Assembly: GCA_964291635.2 (NCBI GenBank)
Contig: OZ219891.1
Location: forward strand, 1 to 64,000
Length of the DNA: 64,000 bases
Direction: 5' to 3'
DNA from: JAPPHA01 sp964291635
GTDB lineage: Bacteria; Pseudomonadota; Alphaproteobacteria; Rhodobacterales; Rhodobacteraceae
The translations under genes were made by a program, and so were the position numbers. Below, one piece after another: positions 25,147-33,395 of this stretch. Under the pieces are notes generated by a model. It was given only the letters and a program-made list of their open reading frames with translations, was not told the DNA's origin and searched no databases. Positions within the stretch are counted from its first letter, which is position 1. The number at the start of each line of letters is the position of its first letter.

Positions 25147-25184
25147 TTAACGTGGTTCTACGAACAAACTGCACGATGGGGCCG
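25147..25184 (-). repeat. Tn3-like right terminal inverted repeat, unit 2
   Basis: The plus strand starts CTTAACGTGGTTCTACG; its complement shares 25 identical bases with 13638-13662, and similarity extends ~33 bp further inward with about 28 matches. The outer ~12 bp are diverged from the left copy. Confidence 0.7.
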
Positions 25185-25953
25185 GATAGGAACTATCGAG
25201 CCGTCATGTTGGTGGCAGACCGAACGGTATGTAAGTAGGCATTCCCGTACGTCTCGGCTTTCCCTGAAGCATCCCCTATAGCACGAGCACTCTATGCCCG
25301 CACTTTGCCTTGAGAAAGACGAGGCTAGATGTGCTTTCGGATGTGCTTGTTGGTCAGGCGAACCACCGAACCGTGATCTTCGGCAAAATGGGGATTTTTT
25401 CTGGTCGAAGGCCATGAACATCCGGACTCTTACATACGTTGCATCTGCAAACGCCGCACTGAACCTAACCGCAGGTGTCTTGACCGTTGTCCCCTTCGCG
25501 CTGCTGATTGCCTTGTCCCGGATTGCCTGGTGGCCTCGGCTCTGGCTGGAGCCGATAGCCTTGTTCGGCCTTCCGGTTAAGTGCATTCGGTGGCTGGCTC
25601 GGTTGGTACGGCGCAGGCGTTGTCGCCACTTGCGGGTCGGGATGATATTCTTGGTCACCGCCCGGCAAAAGGCAGTTGAGTTCAGAATGAACCGGGACGG
25701 GTTTCCTGGGTCAATCGGGAACGGTGAGATGGACCTTTCAGGTCTTTCGTTCCATCGTTTCGCAGTTCGTAATTGGAGCCGGCAGTCAGTTTGCCGCCGG
25801 GAAGGCCGCCTTGTTCATTCCCGATAGGATGCGCGGACGGTCGCGCGACGAACGCGAATTCGGCCGGGAGCGGATACATCCTTCCGTGTGGAGCCGGACA
25901 GGTATACGAAACTGGCAGGATGGATGGCGCGGGACAACTCGGAGTTCCATGCA
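25185..25953. other. gap between transposon end and SDR gene
   Basis: Nothing firm is seen. A plus-strand frame 25414-25827 has two hydrophobic stretches (LNLTAGVLTVVPFALLIALS and LWLEPIALFGLPVKCIRWLA) followed by a basic run; it might be a remnant of a membrane protein, but no family or ribosome site supports it. Confidence 0.25.
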
Positions 25954-26745
25954 ATGAAGGCAGAATTCAACTACGCAGGCTGCAACGTCTTCGTTGCGGG
26001 GGGAACGAGCGGAATCAACCTCGGGATTGCCGAAGCCTTTGCCCGGACCGGGTCGAACATAGGCGTTGGAAGCCGGAAACAGGAAAAAGTCAGTCGAGCG
26101 GTTGCCGGACTGTCGAAACTGACCGGCAAGGCCTTCGGATACTGTTTTGATGTTCGGGACGCAAAAGCAGTCGAGACCGCGATCGCCGGTTTTGCCGAAG
26201 AGGTTGGCAGGATCGATGTGCTTGTATCGGGTGCGGCCGGGAACTTTCCGGCGTTGGCTCATGACATCAGCGTCAACGGGTTCAAGGCAGTGGTCGATAT
26301 CGATCTCCTCGGAACCTATCACGTGATGAAAGCCGCTTACCCCCACATGAAAAGACCCGGGGGAAGCATCATCAACATTTCAGCCCCACAGGCGGTCGTG
26401 CCCATGTCGCACCAGGTCCATGTTTGCGCGGCGAAAGCAGGGGTCGACATGGTGACGCGATGCCTTGCGATCGAATGGGGTCGTGAGGGACTTCGTGTCA
26501 ACAGCGTCATTCCGGGACCGATCGATGGCACGGAAGGCATGGCGAGGCTGGCCCCGACCGCGGAAATGCGCGAAAGGGTCATCGGGACCGTGCCGATGAG
26601 GCGATTCGGCGTGCCCGAGGACGTCGCCCGCGCCTGTCTTTTCCTGGGTTCGGAGGCAGCGGGATTCGTGAACGGGACCATCATGACGGCGGATGGAGGC
26701 TGGACTCAAACCGGGGCCGCACTTGAATTGGATGCTGTCAGCTAA
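25954..26745 (+). CDS. SDR-family oxidoreductase resembling 2,4-dienoyl-CoA reductase
   Basis: The product has 263 residues from ATG 25954. The Rossmann NAD(P)-binding motif is VAGGTSGINLGIAEAF and the second conserved segment SGAAGNFPAL. The C-terminal PGPI.GTEGM and FVNGTIMTADGGW blocks are typical of the dienoyl-CoA-reductase-like subgroup. The classic YxxxK catalytic pair reads VxxxK (HVCAAKAGVD): the Lys is kept and the Tyr position is Val. Dienoyl-CoA reductases also deviate there, but their alternative Tyr is not evident. The substrate is unknown. It lies outside the transposon, convergent with gyrB. Confidence 0.82.
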   Translation: MKAEFNYAGCNVFVAGGTSGINLGIAEAFARTGSNIGVGSRKQEKVSRAVAGLSKLTGKAFGYCFDVRDAKAVETAIAGFAEEVGRIDVLVSGAAGNFPALAHDISVNGFKAVVDIDLLGTYHVMKAAYPHMKRPGGSIINISAPQAVVPMSHQVHVCAAKAGVDMVTRCLAIEWGREGLRVNSVIPGPIDGTEGMARLAPTAEMRERVIGTVPMRRFGVPEDVARACLFLGSEAAGFVNGTIMTADGGWTQTGAALELDAVS

Positions 26746-26855
26746 GTCACGAAGTACAGCGACCCCGAAGGCCCGCGTGGATTGCGACTTCGCGAATGCC
26801 AAAATGGGCGTCGTCCGACTCCTGTACGCAACTCGGCACGTCTGGCGAGGCGGGT

Positions 26856-29282
26856 TCAGTAGTCGAGATTTGCGACGCTGAGCGCGTTTTCCTGGATAAA
26901 ATTCCTTCTCGGTTCAACCTCGTCGCCCATGAGTTTGGCAAACAGGTCTTCGGCATCCACACGGTCGGCGACCCTGACTTGCAATAGGCTTCGGTGCTCG
27001 GGGCTGAGAGTCGTTTCCCAGAGTTGTTCCGGGTTCATTTCGCCGAGGCCCTTGTAACGCTGGAGCGTCGATCCTTTCTCGCCCTCCTCCATCACGACAT
27101 CGAGCAATCCCGACGGGGCGTAGATGTCGCAGGCGCGGTCCTTGCGGCGAAACTGGGCCGGCAGGGCGTAGGTCTCGCCGAGAGGTTCAGCCAGTTCGGC
27201 CAGCAGCCTGGCCTCGGTGGACCGCAGGCATGTTCCGTCCAGCGTGTGACTTTCATCAACTCCGCGCACGACCCGGCTGATGCGTATGCCGGCGTCCTGG
27301 GTTGGCCGTCCAATCCAGCCGCGTTCATATTCCTTCGAGATCAGGTCCATTCGCCCCGCGAGCCGGTCGGCATGATCCTGCAGGGTATTTCCCGGCCGGC
27401 GCGAATACAGGACGTCGGCAATGGCCGCCTGCTCCAGAACCCTGTGGCTGTACCGTGTCGGAAACGCGTCAAGCAGGCCGCGGACAGCGCGTGCCTGCTT
27501 GACGATTCCGTGCAGGTCCGCACCCGTAACCTTTTGTCCGTTCCCGAGAATCAGGATCGCATCTTCCGTTCCTTGCTTGACCAGGAGATCGTCGAGTTCC
27601 TGTTTGTCCTTGAGGTAGGACTCGGACTTTCCCCGTGTCAATTTGAACAATGGCGGCTGGGCGATGTAGAGGTGCCCGGCCCGTATGATCTCGGGCATCT
27701 GCCTGAAGAAAAAAGTCAGCAGCAGAGTCCTGATGTGAGCGCCGTCGACATCGGCGTCTGTCATGATGACCACCTTGTGGTACCGGAGTTTTTCCAGGTC
27801 GAAATCGTCCTTGCCAAGGCCGGTGCCGAGCGCGGCGGCAAGGTTCTTGATTTGCTCGCTGTCCCAGATCTTGTGAGGCCGGGCCCGTTCTATGTTCAGG
27901 ATCTTTCCTCGAAGTGGCAGTACCGCCTGGTTTTCCCGCGAGCGGCCCTGCTTCGCCGACCCGCCGGCGGAGTCGCCCTCCACAAGAAATATCTCTGCCT
28001 TGGCCGGATCCCGTTCCTGGCAGTCGGCGAGTTTGCCGGGAAGCGTTGCCGATCCGAATGACGATTTGGCCTTCAGCTCTTCCCTTTTCTTTCGAAGGAT
28101 TTCGCGTTGTCGCGCAGCTTCGACGATCTTTTCGACCACCGTCTTTGCCTGGTCAGGGTTTTCTTCCAGCCATTCGGAAATCTTTTCCTGGACAAGGGAT
28201 TCGACAACAGGACGAACCTCGGAAGATACCAGCTTGTCCTTGGTCTGGCTGGCGAATTTCGGGTCGGGAACCATGACCGAAAGCGCACAAGTCAGCCCTT
28301 CCCGTGAATCTTCGCCGGACAGGCTGACCTTGGTTTTTTTCGTCACCCCGGTGTTCGCAGCATACGTGTTGATCGTCCGGGTCAGCGCCGACTTGAAACC
28401 CTGTACGTGGGTTCCTCCGTCCACTTGCGGGATGTTGTTCGTGAAGGGGAGCAGGATTTCGTGGTAGCTGTCGGTCCACCACATTGCCAATTCCATCCTG
28501 ACGGCTTCCCTTTCGCCAAAAACATGGATTGGGTCGCTGATCAGGCTGGCCTTCGACCGGTCCAGGAAACGGACATATTCGCTCAGTCCCCCCTCGAAAT
28601 GAAAGCTGTCCGTCTTGGGATTCGCCGGCCGTTCGTCCCGGAGCGTGATCCGAACACCTGAGTTGAGAAATGACAGCTCCCTCAGGCGATTTTCGAGCGT
28701 GTGGTAACGGAACTTGCGGTCAGCAAAGGTCTCGATGGACGCGAGGAATCTGACGCTTGTCCCGGTTCGTCCCCCGGAATCGCCAACCTCGCGGATTTCG
28801 TCGACGGCTTCACCGTTTTCGAAACGGGCGCCGTAGTGTTTGCCGTCACGCCAGATCTGGAGTTCAAGCCATTCGGAAAGCGCGTTGACAACCGAGACCC
28901 CGACGCCATGGAGGCCACCGGAAACCTTGTATCCGTTCGATCCGAACTTGCCGCCGGCGTGGAGCGTGGTCATGATCACCTCCGCGGCGGATCGACCTTC
29001 CTCCTCGAGGATGCCAACCGGTATACCGCGTCCGTTGTCGACAACGGAGACGCTGTCATCGGCATGTAGAGTCACGGTTATGACGTCGGCAAATCCCGCC
29101 ATGACTTCGTCGACACTGTTGTCGACGACCTCATAGACCATGTGGTGGAGACCGGACCCGTCGTCCGTGTCGCCAATGTACATCCCGGGTCTCCGCCTGA
29201 CAGGCTCCAGACCTTTCAGTACCTCGATGTCGTCGACACCGTATTCGTCCGCTCCAACGGAATTCTCGCGCATATCGATCAT
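26856..29282 (-). CDS. gyrB: DNA gyrase subunit B
   Basis: The product has 808 residues, full length. The GHKL ATPase domain shows VDNSVDEVMAGFAD, VVDNGRGIPVG and GGLHGVGVSVVNALS; the transducer domain follows; the TOPRIM region shows LVEGDSAGGSAKQGR and MTDADVDGAHIRTLLL; the C-terminal LQRYKGLGEMNPEQLWETT binds GyrA. It introduces negative supercoils with GyrA. No dnaA, dnaN or recF accompanies it, unlike the classic origin-linked arrangement. The gene is unbroken despite the island beside it. Confidence 0.98.
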   Translation of the reverse strand: MIDMRENSVGADEYGVDDIEVLKGLEPVRRRPGMYIGDTDDGSGLHHMVYEVVDNSVDEVMAGFADVITVTLHADDSVSVVDNGRGIPVGILEEEGRSAAEVIMTTLHAGGKFGSNGYKVSGGLHGVGVSVVNALSEWLELQIWRDGKHYGARFENGEAVDEIREVGDSGGRTGTSVRFLASIETFADRKFRYHTLENRLRELSFLNSGVRITLRDERPANPKTDSFHFEGGLSEYVRFLDRSKASLISDPIHVFGEREAVRMELAMWWTDSYHEILLPFTNNIPQVDGGTHVQGFKSALTRTINTYAANTGVTKKTKVSLSGEDSREGLTCALSVMVPDPKFASQTKDKLVSSEVRPVVESLVQEKISEWLEENPDQAKTVVEKIVEAARQREILRKKREELKAKSSFGSATLPGKLADCQERDPAKAEIFLVEGDSAGGSAKQGRSRENQAVLPLRGKILNIERARPHKIWDSEQIKNLAAALGTGLGKDDFDLEKLRYHKVVIMTDADVDGAHIRTLLLTFFFRQMPEIIRAGHLYIAQPPLFKLTRGKSESYLKDKQELDDLLVKQGTEDAILILGNGQKVTGADLHGIVKQARAVRGLLDAFPTRYSHRVLEQAAIADVLYSRRPGNTLQDHADRLAGRMDLISKEYERGWIGRPTQDAGIRISRVVRGVDESHTLDGTCLRSTEARLLAELAEPLGETYALPAQFRRKDRACDIYAPSGLLDVVMEEGEKGSTLQRYKGLGEMNPEQLWETTLSPEHRSLLQVRVADRVDAEDLFAKLMGDEVEPRRNFIQENALSVANLDY

Positions 29283-29300
29283 CTTTCAGACTAACTACAC

Positions 29301-29306
29301 ATTATA
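29301..29306 (-). promoter_or_regulatory. -10 element upstream of gyrB
   Basis: On the minus strand TATAAT lies about 20 bp upstream of the gyrB start. The upstream GTGACA/GACAAT region at 17-19 bp spacing is a weak -35 match. Confidence 0.45.
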
Positions 29307-29421
29307 TAGTTGATAGATCGTCAATTGTCACGGTGCGGAAAGCCGGGTTCTTTCGTCGAGAGGGGTGATGCCCACGAGTGAATTCCGGGTGGGATTCCCG
29401 CATTCGCAAGGCGGCAGTTGC

Positions 29422-29874
29422 TCAGTTGTTTTCGGAACTTTCACCTGGTTCGGCGAGGAATCCGTCGTCGTCGAGAGGCCAGAACGGGTTGAAAGCCAGT
29501 TCCCAGACATGACCGTCGGGATCGGAAAAGTAACCTGAATATCCGCCCCAAAACACCTTTTCCGGTACCTTCAATGGTGAAGCGCCGGCGGCGAGTGCCG
29601 CGGCATATGCCTGGTCAACTTCCTGTTCCGACGAGAAGTTCTGGGCAAGCGTGATTGCCCCTGTACCCAGCGGAGCGCCTGGCCGCCCCTGGTCCTTTGC
29701 AAGAGCTTCCTTTCCGAACAAGCCAAGCATGCATCCGCGCATGCGGTAAAACGTCACTTCCGGAAGATCTTCCACCGGAACCCAACCAAGACGACCGTAG
29801 AAATCACGCGATGCCGCGAGGTCTTCGACCCCGAGCGTAATCAGGTTGACACGTTCCGATTTCGGTCGAGGCAT
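29422..29874 (-). CDS. VOC (glyoxalase/bleomycin resistance-like) family protein
   Basis: The product has 150 residues from ATG 29874; an ATG 33 bp upstream is possible. It has the paired beta-alpha-beta-beta-beta units of the vicinal oxygen chelate fold: VNLITLGVEDLAASRDFYGR, then after the middle VFWGGYSGYFSDPDGHVWELAFNP with the metal-ligand Glu in WELAF. The family covers glyoxalases, dioxygenases and antibiotic-binding proteins, so the reaction cannot be named. It is monocistronic, upstream of gyrB in the same direction. Confidence 0.85.
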   Translation of the reverse strand: MPRPKSERVNLITLGVEDLAASRDFYGRLGWVPVEDLPEVTFYRMRGCMLGLFGKEALAKDQGRPGAPLGTGAITLAQNFSSEQEVDQAYAAALAAGASPLKVPEKVFWGGYSGYFSDPDGHVWELAFNPFWPLDDDGFLAEPGESSENN

Positions 29875-29907
29875 GTGGAGCTCCGCAAACAGGCCGTTGT
29901 CAGGCAT

Positions 29908-30290
29908 TCATCTGTGGCTGCTCCGGGTTTGATCCCGGAAGAGTCGTCGTGTTCCGGCCCCACCCGACAACAGCCGGCCGCAACGTATCTGACACATACC
30001 GGCTCCCGATTGAAGTGCCTGCCGACGATGCCATGGAATCCCGAAGGTCAAGCCCCCCGGCGCATCGGGATTGCATCGAAAGAACCACCAATGTTCCGGC
30101 AAGACCCAAGGCTCCGAAGACCGGTCTTCCCATGCGCTTTTCGGAGCCGAACAGACCGGGACTGTCGTCCGCGGAAGAGTACCCGATGTGTTGAACAGCC
30201 GATAACCTGGTTTGTGTTTTGCGCCTTGATAACCACAAAAAACAAGCCTTTTGATCAAAATCAAGGAAAAGGAAATGATCAAGGCCTAGG
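29908..30290. promoter_or_regulatory. intergenic region with palindrome upstream of AbrB/VapC module
   Basis: No gene is recognised in this 383-bp gap. A perfect palindrome TTTTGATCAAAA (30249-30260) lies 30 bp before the antitoxin start, with a second TGATCA at 30276; this fits an autoregulatory operator bound by the AbrB-type antitoxin. Confidence 0.45.
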
Positions 30291-30530
30291 ATGAAATCTG
30301 CAACGTCCACCATCACCGCGAGGTACCAGACATCGGTCCCGAAAACGGTTCGCGAGGCCCTCGGCGTCGGTCCAGGGGACCGGTTTCGGTACGTTATCAA
30401 AGGCGACGTGGTGCAGCTTATCGCCCTCAAGCCCGTGGGGCGACTCTACGGCATGCTGAAGCACGAAGGGCCGCCGCTGTCGCTAGAGGCCATGGATCAA
30501 GGGGCCGCAGAGGTGGCGGCCCGGAAATGA
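30291..30530 (+). CDS. AbrB/MazE-type antitoxin
   Basis: The product has 79 residues. The SpoVT-AbrB swapped-hairpin fold is clear: TSTITARYQTSVPKTVREAL, then GVGPGDRFRYVIKGDVVQLI. The C-terminal tail (LEAMDQGAAEVAARK) should bind the toxin. It overlaps the PIN-domain toxin gene by 4 bp. Confidence 0.92.
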   Translation: MKSATSTITARYQTSVPKTVREALGVGPGDRFRYVIKGDVVQLIALKPVGRLYGMLKHEGPPLSLEAMDQGAAEVAARK

Positions 30531-30955
30531 TCGCGCTCGACACCAATGTGCTGGTGCGGTTCCTGGTGACCGATGATCAACACCAGGCGGAGGCCGCGCG
30601 GCGATTGTTGGAAGGCCTGTCAAACGACAGGCCGGGATATATCTGCAGGGAGGTGGCGGCGGAACAGGCCTGGGTTCTTGAGCGTAGTTATGGATTTGAC
30701 CGGACCCGGGTCGCGGAGGCTTTCACCGCACTGGCGGAAACCGCGGGGATCCGGATCGAGGAAAGAGAGGATGTCGCGGCGGTCGCCGCCGCCGCTTCAG
30801 GAGGAGGTCCGGGCCTTTCTGACCGGTTGATCGTGTCGGCCAGCCGCCGTGCCAGTGCCACGGCGCTCTTCACGTTTGACCATCAGGTTGCCGCACTCGA
30901 AGGGGCCGCTCTTGTCCATGAAACGCCTTGGCGTGAATTGAAGGTAGAAGAATGA
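30527..30955 (+). CDS. PIN-domain (VapC-type) toxin
   Basis: The product has 142 residues. PIN acidic residues are present: Asp in MIALDTNVLVRFL, Glu in VAAEQAWVLE, Asp in LSDRLIVSA and Asp in LFTFDHQ. It is the probable ribonuclease partner of the AbrB-type antitoxin, translationally coupled by ATGA. A gap in homology around the EREDVAAVAAAAS region is low complexity but keeps the frame. Confidence 0.92.
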   Translation: MIALDTNVLVRFLVTDDQHQAEAARRLLEGLSNDRPGYICREVAAEQAWVLERSYGFDRTRVAEAFTALAETAGIRIEEREDVAAVAAAASGGGPGLSDRLIVSASRRASATALFTFDHQVAALEGAALVHETPWRELKVEE

Positions 30956-31170
30956 CCCGTGGCGAATCCTGTGATGAAGTCAACGTATGAATCAGAATTC
31001 TGCGAGGATTCTTCTTCCTCGATCATGACTATTTGCTGGTGTTTCTGGGTTGGCGGGGGCGCTTCAGTGCGGGGGAGCCAACCTGTGTTTGACGTCGTGA
31101 AATCCGTCCCGGGCGAGAAACTGAGACAAAACAAGATCCATGCCCCAACAGCGAAGAGGGCGATCTTCAA
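30883..31170 (-). CDS. small hypothetical protein with signal-like N-terminus (doubtful)
   Basis: The predicted 95-residue product starts MKIALFAVGAWILFCLSFSP, a plausible signal or anchor, followed by a proline-rich and acidic stretch (MIEEEESSQ). It overlaps the end of the PIN toxin gene on the other strand. No family or good ribosome site was recognised, so it may be chance. Confidence 0.2.
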   Translation of the reverse strand: MKIALFAVGAWILFCLSFSPGTDFTTSNTGWLPRTEAPPPTQKHQQIVMIEEEESSQNSDSYVDFITGFATGHSSTFNSRQGVSWTRAAPSSAAT

Positions 31171-31289
31171 TCAGGTATGTAACTCCTTGCACTTGGCTGA
31201 GCTTGAGATGGGAGGAAGCGGAGATGAGAATCGAAACTGAAACCCAACATCGCGGTCCAATGCGTGAAACGCCGCCCAGTAAAGGCCAG

Positions 31290-31860
31290 CCAGCCGGAAG
31301 CGCGTTTTGCACCTGCTTACCGGTGATTTGGGCGTCGGCAAGACCGCGGTCTGCCGACAGGTGACAGACACCCTGCACGAGAGTCTCCACCGTGTTCGCC
31401 ACGTCTCGTTGCCGAGACCGGGAAACTGCCGGTGCTGGTCTTCGACGAAGCGCACCATCTCGGCAACGATTTTTTCGCCGAGTTCAAGATGATCACCAAC
31501 CGCAGTATGGATTCCGGGAACCGGCTCTGCCTGCTGCTGGTCGGGCTGACCAAACCGCGCAACCCGCCCAGGATGGCGGTGCACGGACCGCTGGACCAGA
31601 GAATCGTCGTCAACCGTCGCACTCCCGGGCTCCGCCGCGAGGAGGTCAGCGCCTATGTCGAACACCGGATGTGCCTGGCCGGCGTCGATGTGCCGGTCTT
31701 CGAGCCAGCAGCAATCAAGGCGGTGCACTGGAAAGCAACCCCATCCCGCGACAGGTCGACCGGCTCACCCACCATGCGCTGATCGCAGCCGCCGACAACA
31801 GACATGTCAATCGGGCATGGAAAACTACATACCCGAAAAACCGGTCAAACTACACTGAAC
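31290..31860 (+). pseudogene. ExeA/TniB-like AAA ATPase remnant
   Basis: Pieces in different frames form one ATPase: HLLTGDLGVGKTAVCRQVTD (Walker A), ETGKLPVLVFDEAHHLGNDF (Walker B, after a deletion), ITNRSMDSGNRLCLLLVGLT, RIVVNRRTPGLRREEVSAYV and, after another shift, IPRQVDRLTHHALIAAAD. This is the transposition/secretion-type AAA ATPase of the ExeA family, often encoded beside transposases. The N-terminal part and central segment are lost. Confidence 0.7.
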
Positions 31861-32046
31861 CCTGTGAGTAGTGTACTGTCGCTATTGACAATTCTGACGA
31901 TACTTCCGACGGTAATCTTTCGCGATGTATCGCGGATTCTACATCTCGGCGATCTGGTAGTTTTTCGGCGGCCTATTAGTTCAAGTTGTGAACCAATTCG
32001 TCAAAATCAACCGGAGGATTGTCGAAGTCAACGGAAGGAAACAAAA

Positions 32047-33324
32047 ATGAGTATTGTGAATGCTATCAGAATAACACTTTTGGGTGCTGTCACGGCAGGT
32101 GCGCTGGCATTCGGATTTCTTGCTGGCCCGGCTGCTTCACAGGATCGATCGATAAAGGTCTGGTTCGGGCGTGAGAATTTCATTCCTGAAGATCAATTTG
32201 CGACATTCCATGCCGAAAATCCTGGTATCACCGTTGAGTTCGAAGTGATCCGCCTCGAAGACGTGAACGCGCAGCTTGTCCTTGCTATGCGGTCGGGCAA
32301 TGCGCCTGACATCGTGCAGATTCGCGACCGCGATGTCGGACAACTCGCCATCAACAAAGTGGTAAAGGACTTCACTGGCTGGATTGAAGAACTCAAGAAC
32401 CGTTTCCCGGAAACCTATGCACAACTTACTCCGTTGGCTTGGTCCGGCGCCTCGGATCCTGACGGCAAGATCTACGGAGCGGCCGTGTATTCCACGTCGA
32501 TCTATCTCGCCTATCGAACTGACTGGCTTGAGGAAGTGGGCATGCAACCGCCCCTGGAAACAACGGACCGGGTATTGGAAGCTGCACGGAGAATTACTGA
32601 AAGCGGCGATGGCCGAAAGGGTTTCAGCCTGCTTGGATGCTGCAACGCACCGACATGGGAACTGCCGCTTTTCCTTTCCATGGGTGGCGAGATCGTCGAC
32701 GGGGTTCCCCAAATCGACAACGAAATCGGTGTTGAGTGGATAAAGTTCTATCAGACACTGATGAACGACGGCAGTGCCCATCCAGATACGCCATCGTGGG
32801 ATTCTGGCCAAATGCGCGCAGCGTTCATCGGTGAAAGGGCAGGCATGATGTTCGAAGGCGAGCACATCTATGTCCCGATCCACGAGCAGTTGCCGTATGG
32901 GGAAGGAAAGTGGGCGTTCGAAAGGCTCCCGACGCGCTCCGGCCAGACAGGACCGCATGTCCAATCTGGATATGCCTTTCCATTCATCGTGACAACGGGC
33001 AACAAGGATGAAGAGGCAGCCATGTTGGCGTTGGAGTATCTGGCAAGGCTGGAGTTTGCCAAACAGGTTTCGATTCGCTACCAGCCAACAACGAATTCCG
33101 CCGTTGCAGAAGATGCAGAATACCAGGCGGCCAAACCCTGGGCGGTCGACGTCGCGCCACTTGCCGCCAGCATGGTTACGATACCAACCCATCCGACTCG
33201 CGCCATACAGGTCTACGACGTTCTGAAAGAACTTCGTGACCGAATGGTCGCAGATCCGGGTGCTGATCCCGCAGCCATGGCTGCGGAATATCAGCAGGCG
33301 CTCAATAGTGCAGCCGGCCTCTGA
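32047..33324 (+). CDS. ABC transporter substrate-binding protein (family 1, carbohydrate type)
   Basis: The product has 425 residues from ATG 32047 after GGAAAC. Residues ~1-32 form a signal peptide ending near AGPAASQD. The mature part has the family 1 solute-binding fold: IKVWFGRENFIPEDQFATF, MRSGNAPDIVQIRDRDVGQL, DGKIYGAAVYSTSIYLAYR, and AAFIGERAGMMFEGEHIYVP. It is first in an operon with two permeases and an ATPase, so it should deliver a sugar or related solute in the periplasm. The ligand is unknown. Confidence 0.9.
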   Translation: MSIVNAIRITLLGAVTAGALAFGFLAGPAASQDRSIKVWFGRENFIPEDQFATFHAENPGITVEFEVIRLEDVNAQLVLAMRSGNAPDIVQIRDRDVGQLAINKVVKDFTGWIEELKNRFPETYAQLTPLAWSGASDPDGKIYGAAVYSTSIYLAYRTDWLEEVGMQPPLETTDRVLEAARRITESGDGRKGFSLLGCCNAPTWELPLFLSMGGEIVDGVPQIDNEIGVEWIKFYQTLMNDGSAHPDTPSWDSGQMRAAFIGERAGMMFEGEHIYVPIHEQLPYGEGKWAFERLPTRSGQTGPHVQSGYAFPFIVTTGNKDEEAAMLALEYLARLEFAKQVSIRYQPTTNSAVAEDAEYQAAKPWAVDVAPLAASMVTIPTHPTRAIQVYDVLKELRDRMVADPGADPAAMAAEYQQALNSAAGL

Positions 33325-33347
33325 CGCGGCCGAGAACTCACCGAACC

Positions 33348-33386
33348 GGATGTGATCTTCTCTCACATATTGAGAAGGTCACATCC
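33348..33386 (+). terminator. strong intercistronic hairpin between binding-protein and permease genes
   Basis: Arms GGATGTGATCTTCTC (33348-33362) and GAGAAGGTCACATCC (33372-33386) pair over 15 bp with one G-U pair and a 9-nt loop, followed by TTTCG. In binding-protein operons such hairpins act as partial terminators or protect the upstream mRNA, raising binding-protein levels over membrane components. Confidence 0.7.
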
Positions 33387-33395
33387 TTTCGTTGA

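Larger units (their letters stand above)
13626..25184. mobile_element. Tn3-like unit 2 carrying toxin-antitoxin modules
   Basis: The ends share a 25-bp identical core ending in CCACGTTAAG, inverted at the two sides (13638-13662 and 25147-25171), with similarity continuing about 33 bp inward. The right end is 35 bp from the stop of a Tn3 tnpA C-terminal fragment, as usual for the family. Contents: three toxin-antitoxin modules, an ISKra4 element, IS1634 and IS4 fragments with a nested intact IS, and tnpA in two divergent fragments. No tnpR and no clear 5-bp duplication were found. Confidence 0.65.

Noticed and set aside
2572..25184. Prophage
   Set aside because: Integrase remnants occur, but there are no capsid, terminase, tail or lysis genes; the content is transposons and toxin-antitoxin modules.
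26856..29421. gyrB region as a replication origin
   Set aside because: No dnaA, dnaN, recF or cluster of DnaA boxes is seen; gyrB alone is not evidence.
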